Source: Mesorhizobium huakuii
Lineage (GTDB): Bacteria > Pseudomonadota > Alphaproteobacteria > Rhizobiales > Rhizobiaceae
Direction of reading: 5' to 3'
DNA length: 64,000 bases
Assembly (NCBI RefSeq): GCF_014189455.1
Contig: NZ_CP050296.1
Location: 6,134,001 to 6,198,000 of the forward strand
In this document: piece after piece, positions 60,570-64,000 of the stretch
Numbering within the stretch: position 1 is the stretch's first letter
Layout: every line of letters starts with the position of its first letter
Translations under genes and position numbers: made by a program
The notes under the pieces: model-generated
The model's database searches: none
Seen by the model: the letters and a program-made list of their open reading frames with translations, nothing else
What the model was told of the DNA's origin: nothing

Positions 60570-62131
60570 GCCGTCTCCAGCGTGTGTTCGGCGTGGCCGG
60601 GCTCGGCGCCGCCCATCAGCAGGCCAACCTTCTCGAAGGTCGCCTCGGCGATCGGCATCGGCTTGGACAATTCGCCATTGTGCATGACCGCGATCGCATC
60701 CGATATTTCGAACAGTTCGTCGAGATCCTGGCTGATCACCAGCACCGCCGATCCGCTGCGCGACAGTTCGATCAGCGCCTGCCTTATGTGGGCAGCGGCA
60801 CCGGCGTCGACGCCCCAGGTCGGCTGGTTGACCACCATGACGCTTGGGCGGCGATCGAGTTCGCGGCCGACGATGAATTTCTGCAGATTGCCGCCTGAAA
60901 GCGCTGCCGCTTCCGGATCCGGCGCGCTCTTGCGCACGTCCATCGCCTCGATGATGCGTTGGGACGCAGCGTAAACAGCGCCGCTCTTGACCATTCCACC
61001 GGTGCCGACAAAGGCCTTGCCGTCGGTGGCATGGCGCGACAGCAGGAGATTTTCCGAGAGTTTCATGCGCGGCGCCGCGCCATGGCCGAGGCGCTCCTCC
61101 GGCACGAAGGCGGCACCCAGCAGGCGCCGTCCGGTGATGGTGAGGCCACCCGCATCCTTGCCGCGGATGCGCACCGAGGTGGCATCCTGCTGCGAGACCT
61201 CGCCGGAGACGGATTCGAAGAATTCGCCCTGGCCGTTGCCGGCGACACCGGCAATGCCGATCACCTCGCCGGCGCGGACATTGAGGCTGATGGCCTTGAG
61301 CGGAATGGAGAACGGCGTCGCCGGCTTGCGGCTGAGATTGCGGATTTCGAGCAACGGTTGAGCGGTTTCGATCCCTTCGACCGGTGCACGCACCACGGCC
61401 TGCACTTCGTTGCCGACCATCATGCGGGCGAGCGAAGCGGCAGTTTCCTCGCGCGGGTTGCAATGACCGACCACCTTGCCATGCCGCAACACGGTGGCAC
61501 GGTCGCAGATGCGTTTGACCTCTTCGAGCCGGTGCGAGATGTAGAGGATCGATTTGCCTTCCGCGCGCAGCCGCTCCAGCGTCTCGAACAGCTTGTCGGC
61601 TTCCTGCGGCGTCAGCACCGAGGTCGGCTCGTCGAGAATGATGAGCTGCGGCGTCTGCAGCAGGCAGCGGATGATCTCGATGCGCTGGCGCTCGCCGACC
61701 GACAGGTCGCCGACCAGCGAGTCTGGATCGAGCGGCAGGCCATAACTGTAGGAAAGCGCCCTCGCCTTCGCGGCGATGCTGCTGATCGGCGAACCGTCAT
61801 CCAGAGACAGCGCGATGTTCTCGGCCGCGGTCAGCGCCTCGAACAGCGAAAAATGTTGGAACACCATGCCGATGCCGAGCTTCTTGGCAGCACCCGGGCT
61901 GGTGATCCGCACCGCCTGGCCGTTCCAGAAAATCTCGCCGGAATTGGGCTCCAGCGAGCCGAACAGCATCTTGACCAGCGTCGACTTACCGGCGCCGTTT
62001 TCGCCGAGCAGAGCGTGGATTTCACCCTTGGCGATGTTGAGGTCGATATGATCGCACGCCGTCAGCGTGCCGAATATCTTGGTCAGGCCACGAACCTCAA
62101 GCAGGTTCGCCCCATCATGATTTGCACTCAC
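60566..62131 (-). CDS. Nucleoside ABC transporter ATPase (double ABC domain)
   Basis: A 521-residue protein with two fused ATPase domains, as in sugar/nucleoside importers. The first has Walker A LGENGAGKSTLVKML, signature LSVGERQRIEI and Walker B LIILDEPTSVLTPQE. The second has a degenerate Walker A (GVAGNGQGEF), the signature LSGGNLQKFIVGREL and NQPTWGVDAGA as Walker B. GTG 62131 is preceded by GGGAGG; an ATG at 62143 overlaps that site. It opens the nucleoside-import operon. Confidence 0.95.
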   Translation of the reverse strand: MSANHDGANLLEVRGLTKIFGTLTACDHIDLNIAKGEIHALLGENGAGKSTLVKMLFGSLEPNSGEIFWNGQAVRITSPGAAKKLGIGMVFQHFSLFEALTAAENIALSLDDGSPISSIAAKARALSYSYGLPLDPDSLVGDLSVGERQRIEIIRCLLQTPQLIILDEPTSVLTPQEADKLFETLERLRAEGKSILYISHRLEEVKRICDRATVLRHGKVVGHCNPREETAASLARMMVGNEVQAVVRAPVEGIETAQPLLEIRNLSRKPATPFSIPLKAISLNVRAGEVIGIAGVAGNGQGEFFESVSGEVSQQDATSVRIRGKDAGGLTITGRRLLGAAFVPEERLGHGAAPRMKLSENLLLSRHATDGKAFVGTGGMVKSGAVYAASQRIIEAMDVRKSAPDPEAAALSGGNLQKFIVGRELDRRPSVMVVNQPTWGVDAGAAAHIRQALIELSRSGSAVLVISQDLDELFEISDAIAVMHNGELSKPMPIAEATFEKVGLLMGGAEPGHAEHTLETA

Positions 62132-62276
62132 AGTGCCTCCCATCTGGTTCGCCAGATATGTTCTGTGTTCCCGCAAGCATGGTAGGCGCCGCCGGCTCTC
62201 GACGGAAAGCGGCACGCGTCTTGAAAGAGCTTCAAGAATTTCAGCGGAAATTCAAGGGATAGCAAGCCTGGCGGGA

Positions 62277-63254
62277 CTAAGGGATGAGAATGGTCGTCCC
62301 TGTGGTCCTGCGACCCTCAAGGTCGGCATGCGCCTTGCCCGCATCCTCGAGCGCATAGCGCTGGTTGATCTTGATCTTGACGGCACCGCTGAGCACCACC
62401 TCGAACAGCGCCGCCGCGGAGGCATCGAGGTCCTCGCGTTTTGCGTTGTAGACGAACAGCGTCGGTCTGGTCGCGAACAGCGAGCCCTTCTGCGCCAGCA
62501 ACGACATCGAGAATGGCGGGATCGGTCCCGAGGACTGGCCAAAGCTGACGAACATGCCGAGCGGCTTCAGGCAGTCGAGCGAGGCCGGAAAGGTGTCGTT
62601 GCCGACCGAATCGTAGACGACATCGCATTTCCTGCCGCCGGTGATGGCCGCGACGCCGGCGACGAAATCCTGTTCCTTGTAGTTGATGACATGGTCGAAG
62701 CCGTGCGCCCTGGCGAGTTCGATCTTGTCGGTCGAGCTTGCCGTGCCGATGACGGTTGCGCCGAGGTGTTTCGCCCATTGGCCGAGAATGAGCCCGACGC
62801 CGCCGGCAGCGGCATGGAACAGGATCGTGTCGCCCGCCTTCACCTTGAAGGTGCGGCGCAAGAGATATTCGGCGGTCATGCCTTTCAGCATCATCGCGGC
62901 CGCCTGCTCGTCGCTGATGCCCTCGGGAATCTTGACCACGAGGCTGGCGGCGATGACGCGTTGCTCTGCATAGGCGCCGACATTTGTCGAATAGGCGATG
63001 CGGTCGCCCGGCTTCAGCCAGTCGACGCCTTCACCGATCTCCTGAACCACGCCGGCGGCTTCGCTGCCCGCAATGAGCGGAAAGCCGCCGGGCGGCGGAT
63101 AGAGGCCGGAGCGATGATAGACATCGATGAAGTTGAGGCCGATGGCTGTATGCTTGACCAGGATCTGCCCGGAACCCGGCTGGCCGGGATCGGTATCCTC
63201 ATAGGTCAGAACTTCCGGGCCGCCATGGGCGTGGATGCGGATGGCTTTGGACAT
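62277..63254 (-). CDS. NADPH:quinone oxidoreductase (zeta-crystallin-like)
   Basis: A 325-residue medium-chain dehydrogenase/reductase without catalytic zinc ligands. Matching segments are MSKAIRIHAHGGPEVLTYED, GLNFIDVYHRSGLYP (the QOR signature NFIDxYxRxG), AGVVQEIGEGV, and the nucleotide fold ILFHAAAGGVGLILGQWAKH with TVIGTASSTDKIELARAHGF. It reduces quinones by one-electron transfer using NADPH. It lies alone between the ABC operon and pcs. Confidence 0.95.
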   Translation of the reverse strand: MSKAIRIHAHGGPEVLTYEDTDPGQPGSGQILVKHTAIGLNFIDVYHRSGLYPPPGGFPLIAGSEAAGVVQEIGEGVDWLKPGDRIAYSTNVGAYAEQRVIAASLVVKIPEGISDEQAAAMMLKGMTAEYLLRRTFKVKAGDTILFHAAAGGVGLILGQWAKHLGATVIGTASSTDKIELARAHGFDHVINYKEQDFVAGVAAITGGRKCDVVYDSVGNDTFPASLDCLKPLGMFVSFGQSSGPIPPFSMSLLAQKGSLFATRPTLFVYNAKREDLDASAAALFEVVLSGAVKIKINQRYALEDAGKAHADLEGRRTTGTTILIP

Positions 63255-63282
63255 GGACTAGGATTCCTCTGGGAGCGGCTGA

Positions 63283-64000
63283 TCAAGCCTTCTTGGCGCC
63301 GAGATTTGGAAAGAACTGCATGATGCCGCCGATGCAGCCCAGGTAAAGCCCGCTCACGGTGATGCCGATCTTGATGAAGGTGCTGACCTGCTCGCCCAGC
63401 ACACCGATCTGATCATAGAAGGCGGCTAGAGCCGCCTGCGCAAGCGCAAGCGCGCCGAAGGCGCACCACAACAGGGTCATTGTGAGATTGATGCGGCGCA
63501 GCCGCACCACCCGCACCGGATGAATGAAATTGATCGGGACGAAGGTCAAGATGCCGGCGACCACCACCACAGCGAACGACACCCATTGTCCCGGCTCGAT
63601 GACGAACAGTGTGAACACCACCATGTTCCAGACCACAGGGAATCCCTTGAAGAAATTCTCCTTCGTCTTCATGCCGGTGTCGGCATAGTAGATCGCGCTG
63701 GAGACGACGATGATCGCCGCCGACAGGAACGACAGACCCTCACCCATGAAGCCGCGCTGGTAGAGCGCGAAGGCCGGAATCAGCACGTAGGTCACATAGT
63801 CGATGATGTTGTCGAGGAGTTCGCCCGACCAGGTCGGCAGGATTTCCTTGACCTCGAGCTTCCTGGCGATCGGCCCGTCGATGCCGTCGACGAACAAAGC
63901 CAGTCCGAGCCACCAGAACATCGCCGTCCATCGTTCCTCGCTCGCCGCCACCAGCGACAGGAAGGCCAGGAACGAGCCTGACGCTGTCAGCAGATGGACG
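63283..64000 (-). CDS. pcs: Phosphatidylcholine synthase (5' end outside the window)
   Basis: The visible 238 residues belong to a CDP-alcohol phosphatidyltransferase with seven or more membrane helices. The catalytic motif appears as FVDGIDGPIARKLEVKEILP then TWSGELLDNIIDYVTY, matching DG(x)2AR(x)8G(x)3D(x)3D with adapted spacing. Pcs condenses choline with CDP-diacylglycerol to make phosphatidylcholine, typical of rhizobia and related host-associated alphaproteobacteria. The frame is open through base 64000 (HLLTASGSFLAFLSLVAASE), so the start lies outside. Confidence 0.93.
   Translation of the reverse strand, partial: VHLLTASGSFLAFLSLVAASEERWTAMFWWLGLALFVDGIDGPIARKLEVKEILPTWSGELLDNIIDYVTYVLIPAFALYQRGFMGEGLSFLSAAIIVVSSAIYYADTGMKTKENFFKGFPVVWNMVVFTLFVIEPGQWVSFAVVVVAGILTFVPINFIHPVRVVRLRRINLTMTLLWCAFGALALAQAALAAFYDQIGVLGEQVSTFIKIGITVSGLYLGCIGGIMQFFPNLGAKKA

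Noticed and set aside
60570..61463. An N-terminal extension of about 300 residues on the first ABC permease
   Set aside because: It is the ATPase gene read in another frame; the permease start at 60569 overlaps the ATPase stop as expected in an operon.

Overview
The window looks like a Mesorhizobium-type alphaproteobacterium (Rhizobiales). The core is GC-rich and carries rhizobial signatures: ntrY-ntrX followed by a D-amino-acid aminotransferase, hfq and hflX; a Ros/MucR-type regulator; a phosphatidylcholine synthase (Pcs) at the right edge; and a rhizobial intergenic palindrome at 4460-4505. The genus is inferred from gene content, not from a database search.

Layout. (1) 1-20.8 kb is core chromosome: the end of ntrY, ntrX, dat, hfq, hflX, mazG, an aromatic aminotransferase, a histidine-phosphatase-like gene, an ECF sigma/anti-sigma/Bax-inhibitor operon, an aldose epimerase-like gene, an agmatinase-like gene, an LprI-like gene and nudI. 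A long leftward run follows: rlpA, dacF-like, tmk, holB, metG, tatD and an MBL hydrolase (cell wall, DNA precursors, replication, translation). (2) 20.8-23.2 kb is sparse, with small genes and gene relics, ending in an intact tRNA-Ser(TGA) at 23234-23323. (3) 23.3-41.86 kb is an 18.5-kb integrated element. The last 14 bases of the tRNA are repeated at 41848-41861, 154 bp beyond the start of a P4-type tyrosine integrase. Its right half holds integrase, an AlpA-type regulator, a prim-pol, a RepA-like ATPase, an iteron-like array and a gene with a terminase-small-subunit-like HTH. There are no capsid, tail, large-terminase or conjugation genes, so a phage-satellite-like element is the favoured reading. 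Its left half holds a lone LigD-type ligase, a MucR-like regulator, many small genes and relics, and a two-gene, AT-richer module of unknown function at 30566-32070. An IS630-family element has split one element gene at a TA dinucleotide. (4) 42.3-51.0 kb is a surface-glycan cluster, visibly more AT-rich than the core: GT25, acyltransferase-3, PglD-like acetyltransferase, two glycosyltransferase proteins, sulfotransferase and DegT-type aminotransferase. (5) 51.4-64 kb returns to core genes: sterol-desaturase-like protein, alpha/beta hydrolase, DUF2161 and DUF930 proteins, TerC-like membrane protein, rimO, a four-gene BMP-type nucleoside ABC transporter, a quinone oxidoreductase and pcs.

A caution that affects interpretation: five otherwise well-conserved reading frames (ntrY, rlpA, a membrane-anchored protein at 23.4-24.0 kb, an acyltransferase and a PglD-like gene) are each broken by a single-base indel, most of them in short homopolymers. 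That pattern fits sequencing or assembly error at least as well as real gene decay, so these should be checked on reads before being called pseudogenes.

The best candidates for something new are the satellite-like element as a whole, with its iteron-like array (36127-36245) and a direct-repeat operator shared by the integrase and the late-type operon (41709-41727 and 34849-34867), and the coupled gene pair at 30566-32070 in its cargo position.
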